DNA of 64,000 nt from Streptomyces sp. f51 (GCF_037940415.1 NZ_CP149798.1:4683001-4747000); one strand, 5' to 3'. Positions 34,145-43,596 are shown, counted from the stretch's first letter. Translations and numbers: made by a program. Notes: a model not told the origin generated them from the letters alone.

Positions 34145-35745
34145 AGGACGTCCGTCCTGCGCCCGTCCTCGACCACGAACCGCCCGTCGATCAGGACGTG
34201 CGGGATGCCGGTCGGCAGGGTGCGCGGCGCCGCGAACGTCGAACCCGCCGCGACCGTCGCCGGGTCGAACAGGACCAGGTCGGCGCGGTAGCCCTCGCGG
34301 ACCAGGCCCCGGTCGGGCAGCCGCAGCCGGGCGGCGGGCCTGCCGGTGAGATGGGCGACGCACTCCTCAAGGGTCAGGACGCCCGACTCCCTGACGTAGT
34401 GGCCGAGATAGTGCGGGAAGGTGCCGTAGGCGCGCGGGTGCGGCTTGGCGCCGTGCAGGATGCCGTCCGAGCCGCCGGTGTGCGCGCGGTGGCGCATGAT
34501 CGTCCGGACGTTCTCCTCGTGGCCGACGTGCTGGAGGATCGTGGGGCCGAGCCGGTCCTCGACCAGCAATCGCCGGGCGGTCGTCCAGGGTTCCTCGCCG
34601 CGCAGGGCGGCGGACTCCAGGACGGTCCGGCCGACGTACGCGCCGAGACCGGGGTCGTTCACCCCCGAGATCTCGACGGTCTCCCACGCGACGGGGACGC
34701 CGTGGCAGCCGTCGGCGCCCAGGACCTCCATGTGGTGACGGACGCGTTCGGCGGTGTCGTCGTCCCGCAGCCGGGCGAGCAGGGCCTCCGGGCCGCCCTC
34801 GCCCGCCCAACTGGGCAGCAGCGCCGCCAGGGTGGTGCACCCGGGGGTGTACGGATAGGTGTCGAGGGTGATGTCCGAGCCCTGTGCCAGCGCCTCGTCG
34901 AGCAGGGCGAGCAGCTCCGGCGCCTTCCCCTCGTTCACCCCGAAGTTCATGGTGGCGTGGGCGAGATGGAGCGGACAGCCCGCCTCGCGGGTGAGGGCCA
35001 CCATCTCCTCGTACGCCTCCAGGGCGCCGGCCCCGTACGAGCGGTGGTGCGGGCAGTAGTAGCCGCCGTACTCCGCCACCACCCGGCACAGGGAGGTGAG
35101 TTCGGCGTCACGGGCGTACATCCCGGGGGTGTACGTCAGTCCCGAGGACATGCCGACCGCGCCCTCGCGCAGCCCGTCGGCCACCAACCGCCGCATCCGG
35201 TCCAGCTCTTGGGGAGTCGCCTCGCGGTCCTCCCAGCCGAGGGCGAGCATGCGGACGGTGCCCTGCGGGACGAGGTAGGCGGCGTTGACCGCGATGCCCT
35301 GGCCGTCGAAGCCGTGGTCGAGGCGGTCCAGATACTCGCCCACGGAGCGCCAGTCGAAGTCGATGTCGTCGCCGTGGCCGTTCCAGCCGGTGATCGTCCG
35401 GCGGACCTCGGCCAGCGTGCGGTCGTCGACCGGCGCGTACGACAGGCCGTCCTGGCCGAGGACTTCGAGGGTCACGCCCTGGGCGGCCTTCGCGCTGTGG
35501 TCCGGGTCCCGCAGCAGCGCGAGGTCGCTGTGCGCGTGCATGTCGATGAAGCCGGGGGACAGGACCAGTCCCTCGGCGTCCACTTCCCGCGTGCCGCGCG
35601 GCCGTTGGCAGCCGGCCGCCGCGGCCTCCCGCACGATCGCGACGATCCGGCCGCCCTTGACCGCCACGTCCGCGCGGTAGGAGGGCGCGCCGCTGCCGTC
35701 GGCGACGTCCGCGTCCTGGATGACCAGGTCGGCGAGGTCGTCCAT
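34114..35745 (-). CDS. N-acyl-D-amino-acid deacylase (D-aminoacylase)
   Basis: A 543-residue amidohydrolase. It has the urease-type metal motif GFIDMHAHSD (His70 and His72) and later YCPHHR, HLAHATMN and HHMEVLGAD segments, the usual order for N-acyl-D-amino-acid deacylases. It releases a D-amino acid from its N-acyl form. It lies 15 bases downstream of the deaminase gene in the same operon, so the freed D-amino acid would be the substrate of the neighbour. Confidence 0.92.
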   Translation of the reverse strand: MDDLADLVIQDADVADGSGAPSYRADVAVKGGRIVAIVREAAAAGCQRPRGTREVDAEGLVLSPGFIDMHAHSDLALLRDPDHSAKAAQGVTLEVLGQDGLSYAPVDDRTLAEVRRTITGWNGHGDDIDFDWRSVGEYLDRLDHGFDGQGIAVNAAYLVPQGTVRMLALGWEDREATPQELDRMRRLVADGLREGAVGMSSGLTYTPGMYARDAELTSLCRVVAEYGGYYCPHHRSYGAGALEAYEEMVALTREAGCPLHLAHATMNFGVNEGKAPELLALLDEALAQGSDITLDTYPYTPGCTTLAALLPSWAGEGGPEALLARLRDDDTAERVRHHMEVLGADGCHGVPVAWETVEISGVNDPGLGAYVGRTVLESAALRGEEPWTTARRLLVEDRLGPTILQHVGHEENVRTIMRHRAHTGGSDGILHGAKPHPRAYGTFPHYLGHYVRESGVLTLEECVAHLTGRPAARLRLPDRGLVREGYRADLVLFDPATVAAGSTFAAPRTLPTGIPHVLIDGRFVVEDGRRTDVLAGRAVRRTA

Positions 35746-35760
35746 GAGCCTCTCCCGTCC

Positions 35761-37038
35761 CTAGAAGAACGTACGGATGTAGTCGACGACCGTGCCGTCC
35801 GCCTCGACCAGCGGGATCAGCTGCCACTTGTCGAAGGACGTGCACGGGTGGGACAGGCCCATGCCGACCCAGTCGCCGACCTCCAGGTCCGCCTCGGGGG
35901 CCGTGCTCAGCCAGGCGTGCTGGTCGGAGAGCCTGGTCACCTCGATGCCGGCCGCAGGGCGTTCGGTTCCGTCGCGGCGCACCACCTGGGCGCAGGGCAG
36001 GTCGAGGTCGTGGGCCGCGTCCCGCTTGCCCGCGTTGGTGAAGGCCTGCTCGGGCGAGGGCCGGGAGACGACCTGGGACCAGAGACGGAACGCCGGGTGC
36101 AGGGCGCCCTCGCCCGGGACGCGGACGAAGGGGGTGAGCCTGCGGTAGTGGCCGTCGTCGTGGGACACGTACGCGCCCGAACGCAGCAGCTTCAGGACGG
36201 GGAGCGAGAGTCTGGGGATCTCCGCGAAGACGTCGGCGACCGCGTCGAACCAGGCGCTGCCGCCCGCGCTGACGACGATCGTGTCGACGTCCTTGAACCG
36301 CCCGGCGCCGTCGAAGTCCGCCGCGAGCGCGGTCAGCCGCCGCAGCCAGGCGTGCACCCGCTCGGGGTTCGCGTCCGGCACCTCGCCCTCGTACCCGGCG
36401 ACGCCGGCCAGCCGGAGGGTCCCGGTCGCCGCCACCGCGTCGGCGACGGCCGCGCACTCCTCCTCGGTCCGCGCGCCGGTCCTTGCGCCCGCGCCCGCCG
36501 CGAGTTCGACGACGACGTCCACCGGGCGGGCGCAGCCGCGCAGCGCGGCGTCCATCAGCTCCACCCCGCGCACGGAGTCGACGTAACAGACGAACGTGAA
36601 GTCCGGGTCCGCGGCCAGCTCGGAGGCGATCCAGCGAAGGGCCGCCGGGTCGACGAGCTCGTTCGCGAGGAAGATCCGGTCGATGCCGAACTCCCTTGCC
36701 ACGCGCACCTGGTGGGGGACCGCGAGGGTGATGCCCCAGGCGCCGTGCTCGATCTGCCGCCAGAACAGCCGGGGTGCCATGGACGTCTTGCCGTGCGGCG
36801 CGAAGGCGAGTCCGTGCCGGGTGGCGTACGTCTCCATGAGTTCGAGGTTGTGGGTCAGCCGCTCGGCGGAGAGGGTGAGGACGGGGGTGCCGAAGCCGTC
36901 CGTGAAGAGGTTCCGGCGCTGGGCGGTCAGCTCGCCGACGCTCAGTCCGTCGGCGTCCGGCGGCAGGCCCTTGAAGCGGTGGTCGACGCGCTCCGCCGCG
37001 AGAGCGGCCAGGGGTGCGGCGGCGGTCTCGGCGCTCAT
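35761..37038 (-). CDS. PLP-dependent D-amino acid deaminase (DSD1-like fold-type III)
   Basis: A 425-residue alanine-racemase-fold enzyme. The PLP lysine is Lys84 in APHGKTSMAP. A C-terminal HPC (SHPCTSFDKW) with an upstream His (DQHAW) looks like the zinc site of eukaryotic-type D-serine dehydratase (DSD1). Related enzymes act on D-threonine or other D-amino acids. The product would be 2-aminoacrylate or pyruvate plus ammonia. The ATG at 37038 follows GAGGAGG. It leads the operon with D-aminoacylase, and a RidA gene that would clear 2-aminoacrylate is on the divergent arm. Confidence 0.86.
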   Translation of the reverse strand: MSAETAAAPLAALAAERVDHRFKGLPPDADGLSVGELTAQRRNLFTDGFGTPVLTLSAERLTHNLELMETYATRHGLAFAPHGKTSMAPRLFWRQIEHGAWGITLAVPHQVRVAREFGIDRIFLANELVDPAALRWIASELAADPDFTFVCYVDSVRGVELMDAALRGCARPVDVVVELAAGAGARTGARTEEECAAVADAVAATGTLRLAGVAGYEGEVPDANPERVHAWLRRLTALAADFDGAGRFKDVDTIVVSAGGSAWFDAVADVFAEIPRLSLPVLKLLRSGAYVSHDDGHYRRLTPFVRVPGEGALHPAFRLWSQVVSRPSPEQAFTNAGKRDAAHDLDLPCAQVVRRDGTERPAAGIEVTRLSDQHAWLSTAPEADLEVGDWVGMGLSHPCTSFDKWQLIPLVEADGTVVDYIRTFF

Positions 37039-37062
37039 GGGGCCTCCTCGGCCTGTTCGGCA

Positions 37063-37077
37063 TTGCATCATGTGCAA
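37063..37077. promoter_or_regulatory. IclR-type palindrome between divergent operons
   Basis: TTGCATCATGTGCAA is a perfect five-base dyad (TTGCA/TGCAA) with a five-base centre, in the 143-base gap between the deaminase and kinase operons. A related TTGCGTATG follows at 37084-37092. Size, symmetry and position fit the binding site of the locus-encoded IclR regulator. Confidence 0.6.
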
Positions 37078-37181
37078 CGCTCGTTGCGTATGTCGTTCGC
37101 AGCTGTCTAACATCCCAGCCGACGCAGGGTCAACGGTGCCGTTCGCCGCCGACGGCCGCCAGAGCGAGGAGCCCGCCCATC

Positions 37182-38297
37182 GTGAGCAGCGACGGACCCG
37201 AGGGTCCCGTGACTCCCGACACCGGAACCGGTGCGGGCGGCCACACGGGCAGCCACGCCGGCACCGGCGCCGTCGACGTGGTGGCGCTCGGCGAGTCCAT
37301 GGTCACCTTCCTGCCCACCCGGGCCGGACGCCTCGCCGACGTGCCGTCCTTCGAACGGGGCATCGGCGGCGCCGAGTCGAACGTGGCCTGCGTACTCGCC
37401 CGCGCCGGTCACTCGGCCCGCTGGGTCGGCAGGGTCGGCGCCGACGGGTTCGGCGACCATCTGGTGGAGGCGATCACCGCGTACGGCGTCGACACCTCCG
37501 CCGTGCGCAGGGACCCCGACCGTCCGACCGGGGTCTACTTCCGCACCGCGGGCGACCGGGCGACCGACGCCCACGAGGTCGCCTACTACCGGGCCGGATC
37601 CGCCGCCTCGGCCATGACGGCGCGGAACACGGACCTGGCCGCCGCGCGCTCGGGCCGCGTGCTCCATCTGTCCGGCATCACCGCCGCGCTCTCCGAGGGC
37701 TGCCTCGACCTGATGCGCGAGCTGACCGCCCCTCGAGCCGGCCGCCCCCTCGTCTCCTTCGACGTGAACCACCGACCGGCCCTGTGGCGCGGCCGTCCCG
37801 AGGGCCCGCGCGTCCTGCTCGACCTCGCGCGCGGTGCCGACATCGTCTTCGTCGGGGACGACGAGGCCCGTGACGCCTGGGGTCTGCACGGGGCACGGGC
37901 GATCCGCGAGGCGCTGCCCGAACCCGGCGTCCTGGTCGTGAAGGACGGCGGGTCCGGAGCCGTCATGTTCGCCGGGAACGAGGGCGCCGCCGACACCGCC
38001 GTCCTCGTGTCCGCCCCGCAGGTCGACGTCGTCGCGGCCGTCGGCGCAGGAGACGCCTTCGCCGCCGGATTCCTCTCCGCCACCCTGCGCGGCCTGCCCG
38101 CCCGCGACCGGCTGCGGCACGGCCATCTGACGGCCGCCGCCGCCCTCACCGTCCCCGGCGACCTCGCCGAGCCCCCCGCCCGGGGGCTCGCCGACAAGCT
38201 GGCGGCTCTCGACGACCGTGCCTGGGGGACACTTCGTCTCGGCCCCGGCTGGACCGAAGCCGACGCACGGGCCGCCGAGGAGGTACGTACGCCATGA
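37182..38297 (+). CDS. PfkB-family carbohydrate kinase (2-keto-3-deoxygluconate-kinase-like)
   Basis: A 371-residue ribokinase-fold sugar kinase. The N-terminal GGAESNVA motif and the C-terminal GAGDAFAAGF with the catalytic Asp are intact; LGESMVTFLP and RVGADGFG resemble 2-keto-3-deoxygluconate kinases. The GTG at 37182 follows GAGGAG. The four-base overlap (ATGA) with the IclR gene shows one operon. Its role beside D-amino acid enzymes is unclear: it may phosphorylate a sugar acid taken up by the GntP permease. Confidence 0.85.
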   Translation: MSSDGPEGPVTPDTGTGAGGHTGSHAGTGAVDVVALGESMVTFLPTRAGRLADVPSFERGIGGAESNVACVLARAGHSARWVGRVGADGFGDHLVEAITAYGVDTSAVRRDPDRPTGVYFRTAGDRATDAHEVAYYRAGSAASAMTARNTDLAAARSGRVLHLSGITAALSEGCLDLMRELTAPRAGRPLVSFDVNHRPALWRGRPEGPRVLLDLARGADIVFVGDDEARDAWGLHGARAIREALPEPGVLVVKDGGSGAVMFAGNEGAADTAVLVSAPQVDVVAAVGAGDAFAAGFLSATLRGLPARDRLRHGHLTAAAALTVPGDLAEPPARGLADKLAALDDRAWGTLRLGPGWTEADARAAEEVRTP

Positions 38298-39061
38298 GCC
38301 AGACCGTCGACCGAGCGCTGAGCATCCTGCCGCTGCTCGCCGAGGGCCCCGCCGACCTCGGCCAGGTCGCCGAGCGGCTCGGCGTCCACAAGTCCACGGC
38401 CCTGCGCCTGCTGCGCACCCTGCACGAACACGGCCTGGTGTACCGCCAGTCCGACCAGCGCTACCGGCTCGGCGCCCGGCTCTTCGCCCTCGCCCAGGAG
38501 GCCGTCGAGAACCTCGACGTCCGCGAGATCGCGCACCCCCACCTCGTCCGCCTCAACGAGAGCTGCGGACACACCGTCCACCTCGCCGTGTACGAGGAGA
38601 ACGAGGTGCTCTACATCGACAAGGTGGAGAGCCGCTACCCGGTGCGCATGTACTCCCGGATCGGGAAGCCCGTCGCCATCACCGTCGCCGCGGTCGCCAA
38701 ACTGCTCCTCGCCGATCTGCCCGAGGCCGAGCGCCGCGCCGTCGCCGAGCGGCTCGACTACCCCATGTACACGGCTCGTTCGACCCCCGGCGCCCCCGCC
38801 TTCCTCAAGGAACTCGCGGCGGTGCGCGAACAGGGCTGGGCCACCGACCTCGGCGGCCACGAGGAGTCCATCAACTGCGTCGCCGCCCCCGTCCGGGGCG
38901 CCGACGGGCGTGTCGCCGCCGCCATGTCGGTCTCCGCGCCCAATGTCGTCGTCACCGCCGAGGAACTCCTGGCCCTGCTCCCACTGGTGCGCCGCACGGC
39001 GGACGCCATCAGCCGCGACTACTCCGGCAAAGCCCCCACGAAGGAAGACCCGAAGGAATGA
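38294..39061 (+). CDS. IclR family transcriptional regulator
   Basis: A 255-residue regulator with an N-terminal winged helix-turn-helix (about 1-65, RLGVHKSTALRLLRTL) and a C-terminal IclR effector domain (about 80-250), including the AAMSVSAPN motif. It probably controls both divergent operons through the palindrome at 37063-37077; the inducer may be a D-amino acid or a sugar acid. Confidence 0.92.
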   Translation: MSQTVDRALSILPLLAEGPADLGQVAERLGVHKSTALRLLRTLHEHGLVYRQSDQRYRLGARLFALAQEAVENLDVREIAHPHLVRLNESCGHTVHLAVYEENEVLYIDKVESRYPVRMYSRIGKPVAITVAAVAKLLLADLPEAERRAVAERLDYPMYTARSTPGAPAFLKELAAVREQGWATDLGGHEESINCVAAPVRGADGRVAAAMSVSAPNVVVTAEELLALLPLVRRTADAISRDYSGKAPTKEDPKE

Positions 39062-39068
39062 GCACCGC

Positions 39069-39479
39069 ATGACCGACAAGATCGCCCTGACCCCGTCGAC
39101 CCACACCACCCCGCCCGCCCGGTTCTCGCACGGCGTGCGGAAGGGGAACATCCTCCAGGTCGCCGGGCAGGTCGGCTTCCTGCCCGCCGAGGAGGGCCGG
39201 CCTCCGACGCCCGCGGGCCCGACCCTGCGCGAGCAGACCCTCCAGACCCTCGCCAACGTCAAGGCCATTCTCGAAGAGGGCGGTTCCGGCTGGGACGACG
39301 CGATGATGATCCGGGTCTACCTCACGGACACCGGGCACTTCGCCGAGATGAACGAGATCTACAACCAGTACTTCGAGGAGCAGGGCCTCACCGCGCCCCC
39401 CGCCGCCCGCACGACGGTCTACGTCGGCCTGCCGGCCGGACTCCTCGTCGAGATCGACGTCCTCGCCGTCCTCGGCTGA
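39069..39479 (+). CDS. RidA-family enamine/imine deaminase
   Basis: A 136-residue YjgF/YER057c/UK114 protein. NILQVAGQVGFLP, the NVKAILEEGGSGWDD helix and the conserved Arg in PPAARTTVYV mark the family active site. It hydrolyses reactive enamines such as 2-aminoacrylate to keto acids. That reaction fits the partner D-serine-dehydratase-like enzyme. It starts eight bases after the IclR stop. Confidence 0.9.
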   Translation: MTDKIALTPSTHTTPPARFSHGVRKGNILQVAGQVGFLPAEEGRPPTPAGPTLREQTLQTLANVKAILEEGGSGWDDAMMIRVYLTDTGHFAEMNEIYNQYFEEQGLTAPPAARTTVYVGLPAGLLVEIDVLAVLG

Positions 39480-39668
39480 CGTCCCCTCCGGGCCCACACC
39501 CGCCCGGCTCCGGCGCCACCGCGCGCCCCGCACATCCGGCGCGACCCGCGCGACTCCCGCACCCCGTACGACGTCACGGTGCGGCACCCCACCATCCCCG
39601 GGGAGCCGCACCGCGATCCGCCCTGCCCGAAAGCCCCCACGGACTGACGAAAAAGAGGCTCCCCCGAC

Positions 39669-41153
39669 ATGTCGTCGTACCCGCTCGCAGCGACAGCCCC
39701 GGCCCCACCGGCCCCACCGCACACCGGCGGTCTCCTGCTCCTCCTCGACGGCACCGCCGGACTGCTCACGGTCGCCGCCCTCGGCATCGCGCTCCTCCTC
39801 TTCCTGATCATCAAGGTCCGGCTCCAGCCGTTCGTCGCCCTGCTCGCCGTCTCCATAGCCGTCGGCCTCGCCGCCGGACTCTCCGTCACGGAACTGTTCG
39901 GCACGGTCCAGAGGTCCGACGCCGTCTCGGTCGTCGAGTCGGGCATGGGCGGCATCCTCGGCCATGTCGCGATCATCATCGGCCTCGGCACGATGCTCGG
40001 GGCGATCCTCGAAGTCAGCGGCGGCGCCGAGGTGCTGGCCTCCCGGCTGCTCGGCCTCTTCGGGGAGAAGCGGGCGCCGCTCGCCATGGGCCTGACCGGC
40101 CTGATCTTCGGCATCCCGGTCTTCTTCGACGTCGGCATCTTCGTCCTCGCGCCGCTCGTCTACGCCGCCGCCAAACGGTCGGGCAAATCCATCCTCCTCT
40201 ACTGCCTGCCGCTGCTCGCAGGTCTCTCGATGACCCACGCCTTCCTGCCGCCGCACCCCGGCCCGGTCGCCGCCGCGGGACTGCTGCACGTCCAGCTCGG
40301 CTGGGTCGTCCTCATGGGCATCGTCTGCGGCGTCCCCGCCGTGCTGGCCGCCTGGGTCTACGCGGCCTGGATCGGCAGGCGTCTCTTCGTGCCCGTACCG
40401 CAGGACATGGTCGAGGCGGCCGCCGAGGCCAGGCGGGCCGTCGTCGAGGAGCAGCGGGCGTCGGGGGTGGAGCCCCGGGAGGAGCCGGTGCCGCTCGGCA
40501 CGGTCCTCGGCATCATCGGTACGCCGCTGGTGCTGATCCTCGCGGCCACCTTCTCCTCGATCGCTCTCGACCCCTCCACCCTCCGCTCCGTCATCGAGTT
40601 CTTCGGCCACCCGTTCGTGGCCCTGACCATCGCCCTGCTCCTCGCCTACCACCTGCTCGGCATCCGGCGCGGCTGGTCCCGCAAGTCCCTGGAGAAGGTG
40701 TCGACTTCGTCCCTCAAGCCGGTCGGCAACATCCTGCTCGTGGTCGGCGCGGGCGGTGTCTTCGGCGCGGTGCTGAAAGCCAGCGGGGTCGCCCAGGCGC
40801 TGTCGGACACCTTCAACGACGTCGGCCTCCCGGTGATCGTCCTGGCCTATCTGATCTCGCTGGTCCTGCGCGTGGCCCAGGGATCGGCGACCGTCGCGAT
40901 CGTCACCACGGCCGGCATCGTCGCGCCGCTGCTCACCGAGGGCCACCACTCGCAGGCCTTCGTCGCCCTGGTCATCATGGCGATCTCGGCGGGTTCGATC
41001 TTCGCCTCGCACGTCAACGACGGCGGCTTCTGGATGGTGGCCAAGTACTTCGGCATCAGCGAGCGCGACACGCTGAGGACCTGGACCGTCCTGGAATCGG
41101 TGCTGTCCGTCGCCGGGTTCGCCGTGGCCGCCGCGATGAGTCCCTTCGTGTAA
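39669..41153 (+). CDS. GntP family permease
   Basis: A 494-residue transporter with about 12-13 hydrophobic helices and signatures such as MGGILGHVAIIIGLGTMLGA, HPGPVAAA and GSIFASHVNDGGFW, typical of gluconate/D-serine:proton symporters. GntP relatives include DsdX, a D-serine importer, which suits the neighbouring deaminase; gluconate would suit the sugar kinase. A 189-base gap before it may hold its own promoter. GAGG precedes the ATG. Confidence 0.92.
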   Translation: MSSYPLAATAPAPPAPPHTGGLLLLLDGTAGLLTVAALGIALLLFLIIKVRLQPFVALLAVSIAVGLAAGLSVTELFGTVQRSDAVSVVESGMGGILGHVAIIIGLGTMLGAILEVSGGAEVLASRLLGLFGEKRAPLAMGLTGLIFGIPVFFDVGIFVLAPLVYAAAKRSGKSILLYCLPLLAGLSMTHAFLPPHPGPVAAAGLLHVQLGWVVLMGIVCGVPAVLAAWVYAAWIGRRLFVPVPQDMVEAAAEARRAVVEEQRASGVEPREEPVPLGTVLGIIGTPLVLILAATFSSIALDPSTLRSVIEFFGHPFVALTIALLLAYHLLGIRRGWSRKSLEKVSTSSLKPVGNILLVVGAGGVFGAVLKASGVAQALSDTFNDVGLPVIVLAYLISLVLRVAQGSATVAIVTTAGIVAPLLTEGHHSQAFVALVIMAISAGSIFASHVNDGGFWMVAKYFGISERDTLRTWTVLESVLSVAGFAVAAAMSPFV

Positions 41154-41217
41154 CAGTGGCATCGCCAATTCGGGCCTGGCTGTGCTCCGCACAGGATCTT
41201 CGACCATACTTCCCGCT

Positions 41218-41937
41218 GTGGAGCAGCGCATAGGTTCGAAGAGCCAGCCCCTGGACGCCGCCGCGGTGAACCCGGCGTACATCCCCGGGCTTACGTCACC
41301 CGTGCCGGCGGAGCCGAAGGACGCGGCCGTGGAGGCCGAGGAGGCCACCGTCGAGGAGGTCGCCGAGGAGGAGACCGTCTCCGGCGAGGCGGCGTCCGAC
41401 GAGGCGCCCGCCGCCGGGACCTCGGAGGAGACCGTGTCCGAGGAGGAGTCCGTGCCCGAGGAGCCGGTGGCCGAGGAGGAGACCGTCTCCGCGGCCGACC
41501 CGGAGTCCGGTCCCGTCGCCGGCGGTCCCGTCTTCGAGGCCTCCGACCGGCGCGCCTCGATCCGGGCCGACCACAGCGGTGTCCTGCTGCGCCTGGACGA
41601 CCAGGAGGCGGAGTTCCGCTGGGACGAGATCGGCGCGGTCGAGACGGAGTCGCCGCGCTTCGGCAAGCGGTTCACCATCACGGTGCACACGCCGGAGCGC
41701 CGCTGGTATCCGATAGAGATCGAGGCGAACGCCCGGGCACGCTTCAAGGAGTGGGAGGAGCAGCTCGACGCCGTCCTGGACGCCTACTTCGAGGACGGCG
41801 ACGACGCCGGGGCCGCGGAGGAGTCCGCGGTGACGGCGGAGCCGGAGGGCCCCGAGGACTCCGCGGTGAGCACCGACTCCGAGGTCTCCGGGGCCGAGGA
41901 CACGGCGGACGCGGCCGAGGCCGTCGAGAAGCCGTAG
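41218..41937 (+). CDS. Acidic repeat protein with a central PH-like beta domain
   Basis: A 239-residue soluble protein. An acidic N-terminal stretch (about 30-95) has recurring EETVS units, a central beta-rich segment (about 100-185) runs from RRASIRADHSGVLLRL to KEWEEQLDAVLDAYF, and an acidic tail closes it. No family was recognised. The GTG at 41218 is chosen because CATACT, a possible -10, lies seven bases upstream, suggesting a leaderless transcript; a GTG at 41182 is also in frame. Confidence 0.65.
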   Translation: MEQRIGSKSQPLDAAAVNPAYIPGLTSPVPAEPKDAAVEAEEATVEEVAEEETVSGEAASDEAPAAGTSEETVSEEESVPEEPVAEEETVSAADPESGPVAGGPVFEASDRRASIRADHSGVLLRLDDQEAEFRWDEIGAVETESPRFGKRFTITVHTPERRWYPIEIEANARARFKEWEEQLDAVLDAYFEDGDDAGAAEESAVTAEPEGPEDSAVSTDSEVSGAEDTADAAEAVEKP

Positions 41938-41944
41938 GCGGTAC

Positions 41945-41984
41945 GGGGATCCGCGCGCCCCGTCAGGAAGGCGCGCGGATCCCC
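41945..41984. terminator. Bidirectional terminator with a perfect 15-base stem
   Basis: GGGGATCCGCGCGCC at 41945-41959 pairs perfectly with 41970-41984 around a ten-base loop. It sits between the convergent acidic-protein and carboxypeptidase genes and can serve both strands. Confidence 0.85.
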
Positions 41985-42017
41985 TGCCGGCGGCCGGTGC
42001 TGCCGGCGCGCGGTCCC

Positions 42018-43382
42018 CTACGGGCAGTACTGGGCCGCCTTGCCGATGGACCGGTACATGCAGTCGGCGTTCTCCAGGAGCTGGAGCACCGCGTCGCGGT
42101 TGCGGGACGTCTCGCGCTCGATGACCTCGTCGGGCGGGTAGAAGCCGCCCGCGGAACTGGACGTCGGGTACATCTCGAAGGTGTAGTCGAAGATCTTCTG
42201 GGTGCCCCAGAGATAGTCGTCGATCGAGCCGTCCGTGATGTAGAGGTCGCTGGCCTGCTCGGCCGTGTACCCGTTGCTGGCGGCCATCTTCTGTCCGATG
42301 GCCTTGAACGCGGCGGCGTCGTCCGCCGTCATTCCGGTGGCCGTGTCGGAGGTGGTGTACCCGAACGGCCACAGCACGAGTTCGCTGTAGGTGTGGAAGT
42401 CGATCCCGGCGGTGATCTGCTGCTTGCCGCCGACGACCCGTCCGCGCACGAAGTCGGCGACCACCTTCACCTCGGGCGCCGACTCGGCCGAGGCGCCGCG
42501 GTAGGTCTCGGACGACGTGGAGCCCGAAGAGCCGCCGCAGCAGCCCCACTTGTAGTTCCAGTTCCGGTTCAGGTCCGTACCGACGTAGGAGGAACCGGAG
42601 TTGGGCTGGCGGTTCTTGCGCCACGAACGGTAGGAGCCGCTCGCGATGTCGTACTCGCCGCCGTCCGGGTTGAGGTCGGGGACGATCCAGATCTCGCGGT
42701 TGTTCACCATGTTCGTGACCCGGGAATCGCTGCCGTAGCCGGCCCCGAGCTCGCGCAGCAGATACAGGGCCATCTCCACCGTGAGGTGCTCGCGGGCGTG
42801 CTGGTGGAAGGTGAGCAGGACCTCGGGTTCGTTCTCGTCGGTCGCCACGTTGTCGCTGACCTTGATGGCGACGATGTCCCGGCCCTGGTAGGACTTGCCG
42901 ATCACCCGCTTGCTCATGATGTTCGGATAGGCCGCGAGCCGCTGGTCGATCTCCGCGTTCATCTCGGCGTAGTTGTGGTACTTCGCGTCCGCCGTCGGGA
43001 AGTCGAACAGGCGTACGCCGGCGGCGGAGCGGTCGGGCGCCGCGCCCAGCGGGGTGACGTCGTAGCCCCGCCGGCGCAGCGCGGCGATCTGGTCCGCGCG
43101 GCCCGAGACGACGACGCTCTCCCGGTCGGCCTCGTCCACGGTGACCCCCGACCGCTGGATCTCGGTCCGGGACGCGGGGGTCGAGTTCTGGTGGATCTCG
43201 TACTGCCTGACGTCGTCGGGCGAGGGGTGGAGGGTCCTGGCCCCGCTCGCCGTCGCGTCGGTGGCGGTGGCGGTCAGGGGAGCCGCGAGGGCGAGCGCGG
43301 CCAGGACGGCGAGGGCGGCGGAACGCCGGCCGCCGCTGCCCCTGCCGTCGGCGCGTGCGCTGCCACGTGGGCGAAATCGCAT
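42018..43382 (-). CDS. Secreted zinc carboxypeptidase (M14)
   Basis: A 454-residue secreted metallopeptidase. A twin-basic, long signal peptide (1-46) is followed by a propeptide (about 50-125) and the M14 catalytic domain (about 130-430). Zinc ligands are in HQHAREH (His and Glu) and GIDFHTYSE (His). The substrate-binding NRNWNYKWG and the catalytic Glu in TFEMYPTSS are also intact. It removes C-terminal residues from peptides outside the cell. Confidence 0.93.
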   Translation of the reverse strand: MRFRPRGSARADGRGSGGRRSAALAVLAALALAAPLTATATDATASGARTLHPSPDDVRQYEIHQNSTPASRTEIQRSGVTVDEADRESVVVSGRADQIAALRRRGYDVTPLGAAPDRSAAGVRLFDFPTADAKYHNYAEMNAEIDQRLAAYPNIMSKRVIGKSYQGRDIVAIKVSDNVATDENEPEVLLTFHQHAREHLTVEMALYLLRELGAGYGSDSRVTNMVNNREIWIVPDLNPDGGEYDIASGSYRSWRKNRQPNSGSSYVGTDLNRNWNYKWGCCGGSSGSTSSETYRGASAESAPEVKVVADFVRGRVVGGKQQITAGIDFHTYSELVLWPFGYTTSDTATGMTADDAAAFKAIGQKMAASNGYTAEQASDLYITDGSIDDYLWGTQKIFDYTFEMYPTSSSAGGFYPPDEVIERETSRNRDAVLQLLENADCMYRSIGKAAQYCP

Positions 43383-43596
43383 GGAGTCTCCTTGTTTCTC
43401 CGGTAATCCCGGGATCTCCGGAATTGTGGGGGAGCGGAGCTGGGGAGTGGCTCAAGGTGACGTGTCTGGTGCGGTGTGGCGCTCATGGTGAGGGTCATGG
43501 CATGAGCAGGTCAAGAGACGACAAAGGGCGTCGGCGGGAATCAGCCGCGCCGAGCGGCACCGGACACGCCCCCTGCCGGCCCTGGGCAACGGCGAC

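Noticed and set aside
33952..37110. A 1052-codon plus-strand frame opposite D-aminoacylase and deaminase
   Set aside because: Composition is typical of high-GC antisense frames and it would span two well-supported minus-strand enzymes.
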